The notes under the pieces: model-generated | Told to the model about the DNA's origin: nothing | Databases searched by the model: none | What the model saw: only the letters and a program-made list of their open reading frames with translations | Assembly: GCF_018394055.1 (NCBI RefSeq) | Contig: NZ_CP074441.1 | Location: 558,001 to 622,000 of the forward strand | Length of the DNA stretch: 64,000 nt | Source: Weissella ceti | Lineage (GTDB): Bacteria > Bacillota > Bacilli > Lactobacillales > Lactobacillaceae | Reading direction: 5' to 3' | In this document: positions 53,825 through 62,918 of the stretch, piece after piece | Layout of the letters: each line of letters starts with the position of its first letter | Position numbering within the stretch: the first letter of the stretch is position 1 | Position numbers and translations under genes: made by a program

Positions 53825-56173
53825 TTATCCCCGCTTCTTAAAGTAAACGTAGCCACCAACAGTACTAATTAACCCAACTACTAATGTAACAATTTTCCAA
53901 CCATTAACCTTGCTACCAGTATTAGGTAATTGTGGTTCTGGCTTTTGTTCAGGTGCTTTCAACTTAACATCAACCTTGTTTGATTCAGTTGTCGTTTCGT
54001 TTTGTGCCTTGTTGGCTACGTTGTCAATTGCATATGAACCGTCCTTTTGCTTATAAGCCGTTAGATCAGTTTTTTCGTCAACGTGAACTCCCAGACGTAC
54101 TTGAATTTGATGACCACGATAGTCCGTCATCTTTTCAGGATTCAAAGTCGCCGTAACCTTATCAGCTTGTTCAAAGTCCTTTGTAATATCAGTTTGTGTG
54201 GTCTTGTCCACAATTTGTACTGTATCCAGTGACAAGCCCTTTTCTAGGGTGTCAGCTACCTTAAATGTTTTTGTAAGTTGTCTCTTTTCATTCAAGACAT
54301 CAATCTTTGTATCCAGTACGTATCCAAACTTTTGCCCCTTTTCAATGAATGCTCCGCTCTCATCTTTGGCGTCATCAAGAGCTTGTGTCTTAGTATCTGC
54401 GATTGCCTTTTCCCAGTTATCAATCACTACTTTCTTCACAATTGGTGTAGTCTCGCCAGCTGGGACAACGGTTACTTCATTACCTGGAATCTTTTCACCA
54501 TTCACAGTCATATAAACCGTGTTAGGGAATACCAAATGTCCGTCTTGTTCATACTTTGATAGATCGGCATTTTCCTTGATTGACACTTCTAGTTGCATAT
54601 AAACGGTCTTATTGGCGTACTTAGAACCGTCCTTAGGCGTCCAAACAACACCTGTCCCTTCAACGAATTTTAGTGTGCCGTCTGCTGTAATATCTTTACC
54701 TTGTGCATTATTTAACTTGACAACACCACCTTCAAACTTAAAGACATCTTCTAACGGATCAACGATTGAAACCGTCTTAATATCATTACCCTTACTATCA
54801 ACTTCGGGAATCTTAGCCGTTAGTCCATATGAAATCTTATCCGTAATCTTCACATTATTATCTGTGACAACATTTCCGTCTTGGTCAACTTGTGCCTTGA
54901 CTGGTGCTTTTGGCGCTTCAATGTCCCAAACGACCTTGGTCTTTTCAAACGTTCCTGTTGGTGCGGGCAATGACGGGTCAATCGTTGTACTTAACGTTGC
55001 CCAAGTGCTTGCAGTAGACTTATTATTTTCACGTTGCGTATAGAAATGAATATCTTGCCCTGTCCCTTGTAGGTTTAAGGCAACTGCTCCAATGATACGA
55101 TGTAGACTTGTCGCATTATCCCAACCTTTCCATGCTTTTGGTACAACATTGTCTGTAACAGTTTGTTCATTACCTTCATTTGTTACGTCAGCGTATGCCT
55201 TTGTACCATGTGCTTGAATACTTGACCCAGCTAACTTAGTTAAAGTACCACCCTTGACTAATTCAACTGATTCAACGTGGTAAGCAGGTCCTGTTTTGGT
55301 TAGTTTTCCACCTGAATACGTTTCGCTGTAACGTGCATTCAGTGAACCAATCGTAAAGTAAGCCGTCTTATCCTTAAATGAAATTTCGTTACCTTGCTCA
55401 TCATAGTATTTAACACTGGCTGTAATCCCATTTGAATTGTTATACCAAACCGTATCTGTCAAATCATTAAAGATATAGATAGTTGGGTGTGCATTTTGAT
55501 TACCTGTATTATTCTTTTCCAAATTCTTGTAGGTATAAATCGCCTTAGCAATCTTCTTGCCACCGTAAGAAGCGTCAATGTTCGTATACGTTGCCGTTGC
55601 GATATTCCCGTCTACGGCGTTATTGGCTTCCTTTGCTTGGACTTGATAAGCATATTGACTATCAACGACCCTACCAGCTGACCCACTAATCACATTTGAA
55701 AAGTCATCATGTTCAATCTTAACGGCTTTTGTTTTAGCATTCACAGCGGACAAATCTAGCTTTGTATTTGGTGCTTTCTTGATCAATAATTCTTGTTGAA
55801 TATCTTGTGGCTTAGTTCCTTCTAGTCCAGTATCAGAACCTGCCCAATCTCCGAATTCCTTGATTTGCTTATCCAGCACCTTTTCTTGTTTGTCACGGGC
55901 TTGTTCGCCGTCTTTCATAGCCTTGTCAAATTCAGCCTTATTAGACACTTTGACCGTCTTTTCCTTAACATCAATCGACATACCTTGCTTCTTAGCGTCA
56001 TTGATTTTTTGATCAACGGTCTTATAATCGGGTTGTCCAATTTTTTGATTTGGCTTAGTGGTATTCTCATCAGCGTGCACCAATCCATTAATAACGGGCA
56101 TTGCTGTTCCTGCACCAACGCTTGTCATACCAACGATAACCATTGCTTTTTTCAAGTTTTTATTTGAAACCAT
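53825..56173 (-). CDS. LPXTG-anchored surface protein with isopeptide-type domains
   Basis: A 782-residue cell-wall protein. An N-terminal signal (MVIVGMTSVGAGTAMPVINGL, cleaved near VHA-DE) is followed by a charged helical segment, an adhesin-like domain (about 150-400), and at least two repeated domains (about 405-590 and 590-735) resembling the AgI/II C-terminal isopeptide domains (DPLEDVFKFEGG..., KVADTLEKGLSLDTV). The sorting signal is LPNTG at 749-753, then a hydrophobic helix and KKRG. Surface adhesins of this type in conjugation clusters promote donor-recipient contact. A sortase gene lies two genes upstream. Confidence 0.85.
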   Translation of the reverse strand: MVSNKNLKKAMVIVGMTSVGAGTAMPVINGLVHADENTTKPNQKIGQPDYKTVDQKINDAKKQGMSIDVKEKTVKVSNKAEFDKAMKDGEQARDKQEKVLDKQIKEFGDWAGSDTGLEGTKPQDIQQELLIKKAPNTKLDLSAVNAKTKAVKIEHDDFSNVISGSAGRVVDSQYAYQVQAKEANNAVDGNIATATYTNIDASYGGKKIAKAIYTYKNLEKNNTGNQNAHPTIYIFNDLTDTVWYNNSNGITASVKYYDEQGNEISFKDKTAYFTIGSLNARYSETYSGGKLTKTGPAYHVESVELVKGGTLTKLAGSSIQAHGTKAYADVTNEGNEQTVTDNVVPKAWKGWDNATSLHRIIGAVALNLQGTGQDIHFYTQRENNKSTASTWATLSTTIDPSLPAPTGTFEKTKVVWDIEAPKAPVKAQVDQDGNVVTDNNVKITDKISYGLTAKIPEVDSKGNDIKTVSIVDPLEDVFKFEGGVVKLNNAQGKDITADGTLKFVEGTGVVWTPKDGSKYANKTVYMQLEVSIKENADLSKYEQDGHLVFPNTVYMTVNGEKIPGNEVTVVPAGETTPIVKKVVIDNWEKAIADTKTQALDDAKDESGAFIEKGQKFGYVLDTKIDVLNEKRQLTKTFKVADTLEKGLSLDTVQIVDKTTQTDITKDFEQADKVTATLNPEKMTDYRGHQIQVRLGVHVDEKTDLTAYKQKDGSYAIDNVANKAQNETTTESNKVDVKLKAPEQKPEPQLPNTGSKVNGWKIVTLVVGLISTVGGYVYFKKRG

Positions 56174-56184
56174 GTCTTTCTCCT

Positions 56185-56586
56185 TTATATCTGTTCAAGT
56201 GATAATAATGTCCATTGATACAGAACATCATTGTGTTTGTACGCCGTAGTTGGCGCTAATCCAGCATTATTATTTATGCCTTGATTGACTTGTTGAATCA
56301 GTTGTTCGAGTGCGTCGACTGCATATAAGCCTAGTGAACGCATGCTTTGTGTAGAGACTGCTAATTGTTTACCAGCCAATAGTCGCCCATTAACAGGAAT
56401 CACACCCGCAACTTGAATACCTGTATTAAAAATACCCAATGAAACAAATAACATTGTCGTCTCATCAGGTATCTCTGCTTGAATATTTAATTGTCCCCAG
56501 TTATCTGGTAATGCTTGTTCAACCGCATATAGTCCCTTGGGTGCCATACGTTGTAGGTCATACGTTAAGAAGCTATTTAAGTACAC
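56185..56586 (-). CDS. Protein of unknown function between sortase and LPXTG genes
   Basis: A 133-residue soluble protein with no signal peptide. It contains PDETTMLFVSLGIFNTGIQVAGVIPVNGRLLAGKQ, a regular strand pattern, and a C-terminal helix. GTG 56586 has AAAGGAG 6 bases upstream and avoids overlap with the sortase gene; the longer frame to 56616 does not. It may assist expression or assembly of the surface protein. Confidence 0.6.
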   Translation of the reverse strand: MYLNSFLTYDLQRMAPKGLYAVEQALPDNWGQLNIQAEIPDETTMLFVSLGIFNTGIQVAGVIPVNGRLLAGKQLAVSTQSMRSLGLYAVDALEQLIQQVNQGINNNAGLAPTTAYKHNDVLYQWTLLSLEQI

Positions 56587-56602
56587 GTTTTTCTCCTTTC
56601 GA

Positions 56603-57316
56603 TTACGAAACGCCAATCAGTTCGCCAGTCACAACAACTCGATCAAGTGCGTCATAAAAATTAGGATATTCTAGGTAACAAGTGATTAACGTTAATTGCG
56701 GTGTTTTCTTATGCTTTTTTTGGTCTGCGATTAGACCTTTTGTAGTTCGGCTAAGCCTTTGCCATGAATTTAACGCATACTTGTATGTCCTATCTCCGTC
56801 AGTGACATAAGCAATTGGTCTCTTAGAAACATCGATTTGTGTTTGCAAAGGACTAAACAACGTGCGATTATCCGCAACATTGTGCGCACCAATCGCATAA
56901 TTTCCTGAACCTATTTTTTGATTTGGCTTGATTGTACCTGCCCCATAAGCAAGCACATAATTACTACTACCTTCATAGATTTGGGTTTGAATCGGGGTTT
57001 GAACACCATTTTGGACGGGAATTGAAATAGCCCCCCGTGTGATTAACGTCCCCGTACCATTTTTGTGTGCCAGAAGTTCCGAGATATTTGAAACTGCGGT
57101 ATTATCATCGCCATACACAATATCTTTATCGCCTTTATTAACCGCACGTTTTGTAGGTAGATCAGTAACTGTATTTGTTTGAATGACATACCCCATGACG
57201 TAAGGTTTTGCCCATAACTCATACCCAATCGCCCCACTCAACACCAAAATAACTAACGCTAAAATTCGTCCGATCCATTTATTTTTCTTAGACGGATTAC
57301 GTACTTTTTGTTGCAT
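56603..57316 (-). CDS. srtA: Class A-type sortase
   Basis: A 237-residue transpeptidase with an N-terminal membrane helix (about 14-34) and the sortase beta-barrel. Catalytic residues are H145 (IGAHN), C213 (LITCYL) and R226 (LDRVVVTG). It should cleave LPXTG proteins and attach them to the wall; the likely client is the LPNTG protein encoded downstream. It is an element-borne enzyme, separate from the housekeeping sortase, which is not in the window. Confidence 0.9.
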   Translation of the reverse strand: MQQKVRNPSKKNKWIGRILALVILVLSGAIGYELWAKPYVMGYVIQTNTVTDLPTKRAVNKGDKDIVYGDDNTAVSNISELLAHKNGTGTLITRGAISIPVQNGVQTPIQTQIYEGSSNYVLAYGAGTIKPNQKIGSGNYAIGAHNVADNRTLFSPLQTQIDVSKRPIAYVTDGDRTYKYALNSWQRLSRTTKGLIADQKKHKKTPQLTLITCYLEYPNFYDALDRVVVTGELIGVS

Positions 57317-57333
57317 ACTATCACCTTTCTACT

Positions 57334-57489
57334 TCAACGAAAACCGTAGACTAATACCAGCACTAAAGCGAAAATGATTGTGCCAATTTGACATATCCTT
57401 AATATAGGCATATCACTTGAACTAAACAAATTATCTAAATGAGCAATAATAAATACCCATAATAAAAATAACGCTACATAACTAACCAT
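57334..57489 (-). CDS. Small two-helix membrane protein
   Basis: A 51-residue protein with two hydrophobic helices (about 2-20 and 29-49). ATG 57489 lies just after the VirB4 stop; a longer start at 57537 would overlap VirB4. Ribosome site weak. Function unknown; such small membrane proteins are common around VirB4 in conjugative elements. Confidence 0.5.
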   Translation of the reverse strand: MVSYVALFLLWVFIIAHLDNLFSSSDMPILRICQIGTIIFALVLVLVYGFR

Positions 57490-57493
57490 TTGT

Positions 57494-60052
57494 CTAATTA
57501 AACTTTTCTTCTGCCTTAGCAGATTCTGAACGCTCAATCGTCTTAAATAATTCAGTAAATTCAGGGAACATTGAATGAATCGCTAGCTTACCAACACGTC
57601 CGTAGACATCTCGGAACAAGCATTCTCCCTTAATAAAACTTTCAAACCATTCTTTATTTCTATCACTAGACTTTAAGCCAACATAATCTAAAATGGCGTC
57701 TGTTTCGGTCGGTTCATTAAAGGCGAATACGACCCCAACTTGTCCGTGATCATCTTCTGAACTGATATCCGCAATCGACTGTGTTGAATAAACCAACGCA
57801 TTATTAAAGGAACGACCAACACGCTTAATCGACTTTAAAATAGCACGTCCCATTGATGACGTTTGGAAAATCCATGCTTCGTCAATAATTTCAAAGGTAT
57901 ACTCTTTCGGATTTTCACGTCCAAACTTATCCGCAAACTTACCTAGTGCAAACATGGTTGCCAGTGAGTTACGTTGCATATCTGTATAAGTCGCTGGATC
58001 ATCTTTTTCATTTGGCAAGTCTAGTCCCGCAACTTCCAGAATATTGATACGTGTCTTGAAACTAACCGAATCATTTGAACCGTCAGAGAAACTTAGGCGT
58101 AGAATACCACCAGTCACACGATCTTTAATCGCTTCTGCCATTTCTTTAATGTCATCCTTAGTAGCTGATTGTTTCATAACGTCCAACACAGTCAACATAC
58201 CCACTTGCTTGCCTGCCCATTTTTGCTTAATCACATCTTTAATCGCTTTTTCTAAATGCGTTTTCATGATTTGATTATTCAAAGGAAAGACTTGCGAGAA
58301 CATCGCTACGGCAACGTCATACGCTGGATCTGCATCAGGTTCAGTAATTTCGTAACTTTGACCTAACCCCGACATAAAAACAATGGGATCTAAGACGCCC
58401 CAGTTTTGAGAATCGGTTTGATCCAGTGTTGTGAAGTGAAATTCATTAATTAAGTCCATTAATTCAGGATATTTACTTCTAAATGAGGGATTACTAGTTG
58501 CAATATCAAACCACCCTTTAATTTCTTGTTTAGGGTCGATATATAACAATTTCCCTTTCATCATGGCTTGATACATCATAATTAACTTAACTAGAAATGA
58601 CTTACCCTTACCTGTTTCTCCTGTAATCGAAATATGCGGACTATCAGTGGCTGCGCCTTGTAACCCTTGATTAGAAACTGATGGATTCAATAATACTAAG
58701 TCTTTTGATGAATAAACACTTTTCTTTAAACTTTCACTACGAATCGTATTAGATACACGGCCAATTACAAAACCTGTATTGTTTCCTAGTTGATGAGAAA
58801 TGCCAAATAAGTTTTCAGCCAAACCGTCTTGTGACGCATATTGTAACCAACGTTTCTCGCCAAACAACGAATAGCCGGGAATAAAGCGATAAAATAAGTC
58901 GATTTGTTGCGCACTAGCTGTACTTAGTTCGACCTGACGGTCTGCCATCATTTTTTTAAAAGATGATACTCGCTTACGGATTTCCTGTATATCTTTGCCA
59001 TAGACCACATATACTGCCATAAAACGGAAATATTCATTATCACGATCAACACCATTTTTCATTTGATTCAATAAAAACTTAGTCATTTTTCGCTTGTCTG
59101 AACGATCCATTTGCCCAGCAATATATCCGTCTTTATCTTCTGACCCAATTTCCTTTGTCAAAGCGGAAAGTTTTCCTTTCAATGTTCCAAAAAGACCTGA
59201 TTTTTGTTCGGTCATAACTTTCATACGCAGTTCAACTGGAAATTTCTTAGCTTGTGCAACTTCATAAAACAAACTATTTTGTAAGTCAACGGGTGTTTCA
59301 GACACAGGCAACATAGCCACATAACCAGAACCATTTGTATTTTTCATATAAATCGTGCCACGCTTAGTCGCATTCAGTGTTGTATCTGAAATGTTTTCTA
59401 AAAAGTGATCGCGACTTTCAGTTTCAACTGAATGCTTAATCCCACGCATAAATCCATATCGGATAAAGTAAGCTAATTGATTCTCTGTTAAAGCTTGTCC
59501 ACCTAGTGGCGCTAGAATATTTTCAGCTTCCGTATTACTATCCACATATGACTTATAAAAGTCTTCAGCAATTTCAACTTCATATCCTATACCACTCGCA
59601 ATGGCTTGGGTAAATTGATTAATAACCGACTTAACCGATGAACGAATAGATTGATCATATTGAAATGACTTCAACTTGACACCCACAATATAATAACTTT
59701 CAGTGATAGTATCAAACTCTTTATTCAGGAGACTAATTTGCTTAGAAGCGTAATGTTTCGCCACATGTTCCACATCAGGTGCAAAATCGTTTGATAGTGA
59801 TGTTTCGCCAAAAAAACGTTCTTCTAAATCAAATTCTTTTGGAATAAGAGTTAATTCAAATTCACCATACTTAGCGAGTCTTTTATAAATAGCAGATAAT
59901 TTTAATTTATGCGCTTCTTTTTGTTTGCTGTCATGATTTGAAATACTAATACTTTTTACTCGAAAATACCCCCATACGTCTCCGTCCTTATTCACAAGTA
60001 AGTTCTCATGAATGGCACGCATTGGGTTCTTTAATTTTGTTCCCACGATCAT
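57494..60052 (-). CDS. VirB4/TraE-family conjugation ATPase
   Basis: An 852-residue ATPase that powers the type IV secretion machine. The N-terminal half (1-430) is the VirB4 membrane-associated domain. The C-terminal RecA-like domain has Walker A SITGETGKGKSF with K484, LLYIDPKQEIKGW, and Walker B EIIDEAWIF, followed by RRVGRSFNNALVYSTQ-like RVGRSFNNALVYSTQSI. It corresponds to Orf16 of Tn916. A GGGGAATG-type site precedes ATG 60052. Confidence 0.92.
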   Translation of the reverse strand: MIVGTKLKNPMRAIHENLLVNKDGDVWGYFRVKSISISNHDSKQKEAHKLKLSAIYKRLAKYGEFELTLIPKEFDLEERFFGETSLSNDFAPDVEHVAKHYASKQISLLNKEFDTITESYYIVGVKLKSFQYDQSIRSSVKSVINQFTQAIASGIGYEVEIAEDFYKSYVDSNTEAENILAPLGGQALTENQLAYFIRYGFMRGIKHSVETESRDHFLENISDTTLNATKRGTIYMKNTNGSGYVAMLPVSETPVDLQNSLFYEVAQAKKFPVELRMKVMTEQKSGLFGTLKGKLSALTKEIGSEDKDGYIAGQMDRSDKRKMTKFLLNQMKNGVDRDNEYFRFMAVYVVYGKDIQEIRKRVSSFKKMMADRQVELSTASAQQIDLFYRFIPGYSLFGEKRWLQYASQDGLAENLFGISHQLGNNTGFVIGRVSNTIRSESLKKSVYSSKDLVLLNPSVSNQGLQGAATDSPHISITGETGKGKSFLVKLIMMYQAMMKGKLLYIDPKQEIKGWFDIATSNPSFRSKYPELMDLINEFHFTTLDQTDSQNWGVLDPIVFMSGLGQSYEITEPDADPAYDVAVAMFSQVFPLNNQIMKTHLEKAIKDVIKQKWAGKQVGMLTVLDVMKQSATKDDIKEMAEAIKDRVTGGILRLSFSDGSNDSVSFKTRINILEVAGLDLPNEKDDPATYTDMQRNSLATMFALGKFADKFGRENPKEYTFEIIDEAWIFQTSSMGRAILKSIKRVGRSFNNALVYSTQSIADISSEDDHGQVGVVFAFNEPTETDAILDYVGLKSSDRNKEWFESFIKGECLFRDVYGRVGKLAIHSMFPEFTELFKTIERSESAKAEEKFN

Positions 60053-60073
60053 TCCCCTTTCTGGTACAAAATA

Positions 60074-60127
60074 AATATCCAGCCCGAGTGCGACCCCGTA
60101 ATTAAAGCTGAACTTTATAGCTGGATT
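60074..60127 (-). ncRNA. Three-way-junction RNA motif (copy 2) in VirB4 leader
   Basis: On the - strand: P1 AATCCAGC/GCTGGATA, P2 TAAAG-TTCAG-CTTTA, P3 CGGG-GTCGCA-CTCG, then TATTTATTTTG. The core matches copy 1 at 53510-53562 with a compensatory change in P2. It sits 22 bases upstream of the VirB4 start and could act as a terminator or attenuator. Confidence 0.6.
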
Positions 60128-60135
60128 GTATATAT

Positions 60136-60633
60136 TTAATTACTTTGAACGTAGTATCCGTCTAGCTCCATATAGTCACCAGATAGACGCAAGTCACGTC
60201 CAACCTTATCCCAATCAATATAATTTAAAATATCTTGATTAGACATGACAAACGTATTAGCGTCCCACCCCATTTGTTCTTGTAGTTCCATGGCGAAATT
60301 ACGGTCATCGGGTGCTTCAATAATCGTCAGTTGATCAGGATTAAAAATTCTTTTCCAAGAACCCTCGTACACATTGTCCACAATATTGCGAATGACATTA
60401 TCTGATAAGGTACTCAACGTACTATTTGACAATTCACTAATCACTTCATTCAAGTGTTTTGTTTCAAAGGGATACGTTAGATCAAATGGCATATTATGAT
60501 CCGCAACTTCAACTTCGTGTGACCCAATCCATTGGGCTATTTCCGTTGCTTTAAAAGGATAATTAAATGTACGTGATTCATTATTGCTTGTTTTGACTAA
60601 GGTAATGGTTAATTCGTCTGCATTAAACGACAT
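60136..60633 (-). CDS. ArdA-like antirestriction protein (copy B)
   Basis: A 165-residue acidic protein. EVADHNMPFDL in the N-terminal half and NYIDWDKVGRDLRLSGDYMELDGYYV at the end resemble the central and C-terminal parts of ArdA, the DNA-mimic that blocks type I restriction (family end F/Y-D-Y-E-x-x-G-R-D-L). The full three-domain ArdA is of similar length. It is paralogous to the next upstream gene. Confidence 0.6.
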   Translation of the reverse strand: MSFNADELTITLVKTSNNESRTFNYPFKATEIAQWIGSHEVEVADHNMPFDLTYPFETKHLNEVISELSNSTLSTLSDNVIRNIVDNVYEGSWKRIFNPDQLTIIEAPDDRNFAMELQEQMGWDANTFVMSNQDILNYIDWDKVGRDLRLSGDYMELDGYYVQSN

Positions 60634-60653
60634 AGGTTTTTCCTTTCTAAACT

Positions 60654-60683
60654 AAAAAGCTACCAACACAAAAGTTAGTAGCT
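60654..60683 (-). terminator. Intra-operon terminator hairpin between ArdA-like genes
   Basis: AGCTACTAAC/GTTGGTAGCT (one mismatch) on the - strand, then TTTTT. It overlaps the stop codon of the upstream gene. Confidence 0.75.
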
Positions 60684-61197
60684 ATACTGATTCATATAAA
60701 TAATATCCGGGTATTTTTGTAATGTAATCTTTACGAGTAATCGTTAATTTTTGACCAACTAACTTAAAGTTAAACTCACCATTTTCAGTCAAGTAATTTC
60801 TCTGGTCATCAAGGTACGTTGTAATGAACTCATCTTCTGAATACTCCAACCAATGATAAAACTCAAACGCAAATTCTTCGTCAGTATTTGCAGGAAAGAC
60901 TGTCCAATCCAACAATGCAATTCCTTTATAAGATGACCCATAATGCTTTTGCAAAAATGATTTTACGGTCTCAAATGGCATACTACTTAAAATACTACAT
61001 GTAATAGACTGCATACTTTCAAATAACGCTGGATAGTCGAGTGATGCTGATAAGTCAAAAGGTAAGTTATGATCAACAATTTCGTATGGCTCTTCTTGTA
61101 GCCATTCCGTAACGAATATTGGATATAACTTTACATCTGAAAATGTTTTTGTTTCGCCTGTTTTAGACTTACGAAACGTAATTGTGAAGTCATTCAT
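60682..61197 (-). CDS. ArdA-like antirestriction protein (copy A, diverged)
   Basis: A 171-residue acidic protein with the same layout as its neighbour: TFRKSKTGETKTF at the start, EIVDHNLPFDL in the middle, EFAFEFYHWLEYSEDEF, and a diverged end YITKIPGYYLYESV in place of the GRDL segment. Paralogy with copy B is clear from aligned motifs. The loss of the GRDL end may mean a changed target. It overlaps the TcpE gene stop by 4 bases. Confidence 0.55.
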   Translation of the reverse strand: MNDFTITFRKSKTGETKTFSDVKLYPIFVTEWLQEEPYEIVDHNLPFDLSASLDYPALFESMQSITCSILSSMPFETVKSFLQKHYGSSYKGIALLDWTVFPANTDEEFAFEFYHWLEYSEDEFITTYLDDQRNYLTENGEFNFKLVGQKLTITRKDYITKIPGYYLYESV

Positions 61198-61571
61198 TTA
61201 ATCTGTACCTCATCTTCGGTATAGAACACTTGTATATCATGACAAATTGTCTTATCAGGTAAGTAGAACTGCCACATGTATTTAAGATATTGCCACACAT
61301 ACTGGTGTACTTTTAAACCGTCAGGATTAACCATATCATGGATTTTATATACAATAAAAGGCGGAAATATCACAGACGCCAATACAAAATTAGGCATGGT
61401 TTTCCAAACAAAGTACACAAAGGGTAAGTTTACAAGAAACGCTAACAATACCACCACAAAATTTTCCAATGAAACTGCATAGGTAATCCCACCAAATTTT
61501 GACGACGTGCGTCCACGTAATGTGTAACTATGTCTAAACAATAAACGATAGTTATAGGTCTCTCTTTTCAT
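61194..61571 (-). CDS. TcpE-family conjugation membrane protein
   Basis: A 125-residue protein with two adjacent membrane helices (about 37-57 and 60-80). RETYNYRLLFRHSYTL at the start, PDGLKVHQYVWQYLKY and DIQVFYTEDEV at the end match TcpE-like proteins of ICEs and clostridial plasmids. The ATG 61571 overlaps the preceding stop codon region (TAAGGGTATG), indicating coupled translation. Confidence 0.8.
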   Translation of the reverse strand: MKRETYNYRLLFRHSYTLRGRTSSKFGGITYAVSLENFVVVLLAFLVNLPFVYFVWKTMPNFVLASVIFPPFIVYKIHDMVNPDGLKVHQYVWQYLKYMWQFYLPDKTICHDIQVFYTEDEVQIK

Positions 61572-61575
61572 ACCC

Positions 61576-61794
61576 TTAACTACCAAATACCATACGCATA
61601 AGATTAGAAATCACACGCATAATCATTTGTCCTTGTGTAATCAATAAGTAGACGAATCCACCCACACCAGCCAAGATGAAAATGTACTTGAAATCCTTTT
61701 TAAAGAATCCAACCAATCCACCAACGACTAGGGCGATGATCAATAATGATCCACCTTGTTGTTGTACCCATTGTTGTAATCCAACAAAACTCAT
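61576..61794 (-). CDS. TcpD-like small membrane protein
   Basis: A 72-residue protein with two membrane helices (about 17-31 and 37-53). It lies between TcpC- and TcpE-like genes, the position of TcpD in conjugative elements. GGAGAAG precedes the ATG. A membrane base component of the transfer channel is inferred. Confidence 0.7.
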   Translation of the reverse strand: MSFVGLQQWVQQQGGSLLIIALVVGGLVGFFKKDFKYIFILAGVGGFVYLLITQGQMIMRVISNLMRMVFGS

Positions 61795-61821
61795 AAGCTC
61801 TTCTCCTTACTTCTATAATTT

Positions 61822-62829
61822 TTAGTGTGTAAACTTAACGACAAAATATGTGCCGTCTTGCTTCTTCAATGACAAATCAAACTGTTCAGCGTGAATAGCC
61901 CCAGTTGTTGTATCTTCTAACTGTACAACACCCGATACACGTGGTTCACTAGGCTTACCAGATGTTTGCGTATCTGTAACTGCCTTAACCTTGTATGCAC
62001 CATTCAATCCCACAGGATTATTCATCACAAATTCCATTTCCTTAGTTGGAGATGAAACATACTTTTCTAAGAATTTCGTAGTAAACGTGTTTACTGAATC
62101 CACGTCAGCCGATTCAAGATCAGACTGTTCGTTTGTATTACGAACCAAACTATCAGCAATGTGTCCCACCGTTGATTGTTCAGTCGTCATAAACGGAAAC
62201 GCAACCACTGTATAACGATTATTCTTTTCAGCATATGGAATATTCAAGAAAAGTGTTTGTGTCTCATGCACATCAACTTTACTCTTCTTTTTATGCTTGC
62301 CTTTACCACTCTCAACTTCCTTAGTACCCGTAGTTGTCTTTACAGAAACCTTCATTTGGGCAATTTTAGCGTCATTTTCAACATAAAGCGCCACTAATTC
62401 GGAGCTTTCGAGCGATTGAGCTTTCCAATTGTCCATAACAGATAACTTAGAGACATCTAAGTCAGTCGCAAAGTACGGCTTTAAACTGTCCAGCCATTTT
62501 TGATAATCGCCAGTCTCTCCCGTACGAGTTTCAAATACAGATAGAAATTCATTTAAATAACGCCCCAATGACGGGTTATATGCCAACAAACCAGTTTGTG
62601 CCTTATCTAGCTTGTCTTCATAACTCTTTTGTTGCGACCTTAAATGCCGATTTTGTTCCGTGACATTTGAGACTTTCAAAAATGCTAATGGTCCACTAAT
62701 CACTAACAAGCCAATCAACGTACCCATGATCCAGCGAGTTCTCTTTACAGAAATCTTGCGTGTTTTAGGTAGTCGCTTAGCTTTTAGCTTTTCAATTTTC
62801 TTAAACCCAAAAATCTTAATAATACTCAC
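61822..62829 (-). CDS. TcpC/VirB8-like conjugal transfer protein
   Basis: A 335-residue protein with a basic N-terminus, one membrane helix (about 34-54), a coiled segment and two NTF2-like domains (about 90-220 and 230-335). This is the layout of TcpC of pCW3 and Orf13 of Tn916. The Lys-rich loop GKGKHKKKSK lies in the first domain. A GTG at 62829 with AAAGGA just upstream is preferred; spacing is short, so the start is uncertain. Confidence 0.8.
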   Translation of the reverse strand: MSIIKIFGFKKIEKLKAKRLPKTRKISVKRTRWIMGTLIGLLVISGPLAFLKVSNVTEQNRHLRSQQKSYEDKLDKAQTGLLAYNPSLGRYLNEFLSVFETRTGETGDYQKWLDSLKPYFATDLDVSKLSVMDNWKAQSLESSELVALYVENDAKIAQMKVSVKTTTGTKEVESGKGKHKKKSKVDVHETQTLFLNIPYAEKNNRYTVVAFPFMTTEQSTVGHIADSLVRNTNEQSDLESADVDSVNTFTTKFLEKYVSSPTKEMEFVMNNPVGLNGAYKVKAVTDTQTSGKPSEPRVSGVVQLEDTTTGAIHAEQFDLSLKKQDGTYFVVKFTH

Positions 62830-62872
62830 GTTCCTTTCAAAGTTTTTACTGAAAACACCGCCATTTAGGCAA

Positions 62873-62908
62873 TTAAAAAACAACCGTTCATTTATGAATA
62901 GTTGTTTT
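62873..62908 (-). terminator. Intra-operon terminator hairpin before TcpC-like gene
   Basis: AACAACTATTCA/TGAACGGTTGTT on the - strand with a TAAA loop, then six T. Confidence 0.82.
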
Positions 62909-62918
62909 AGATTAATAT

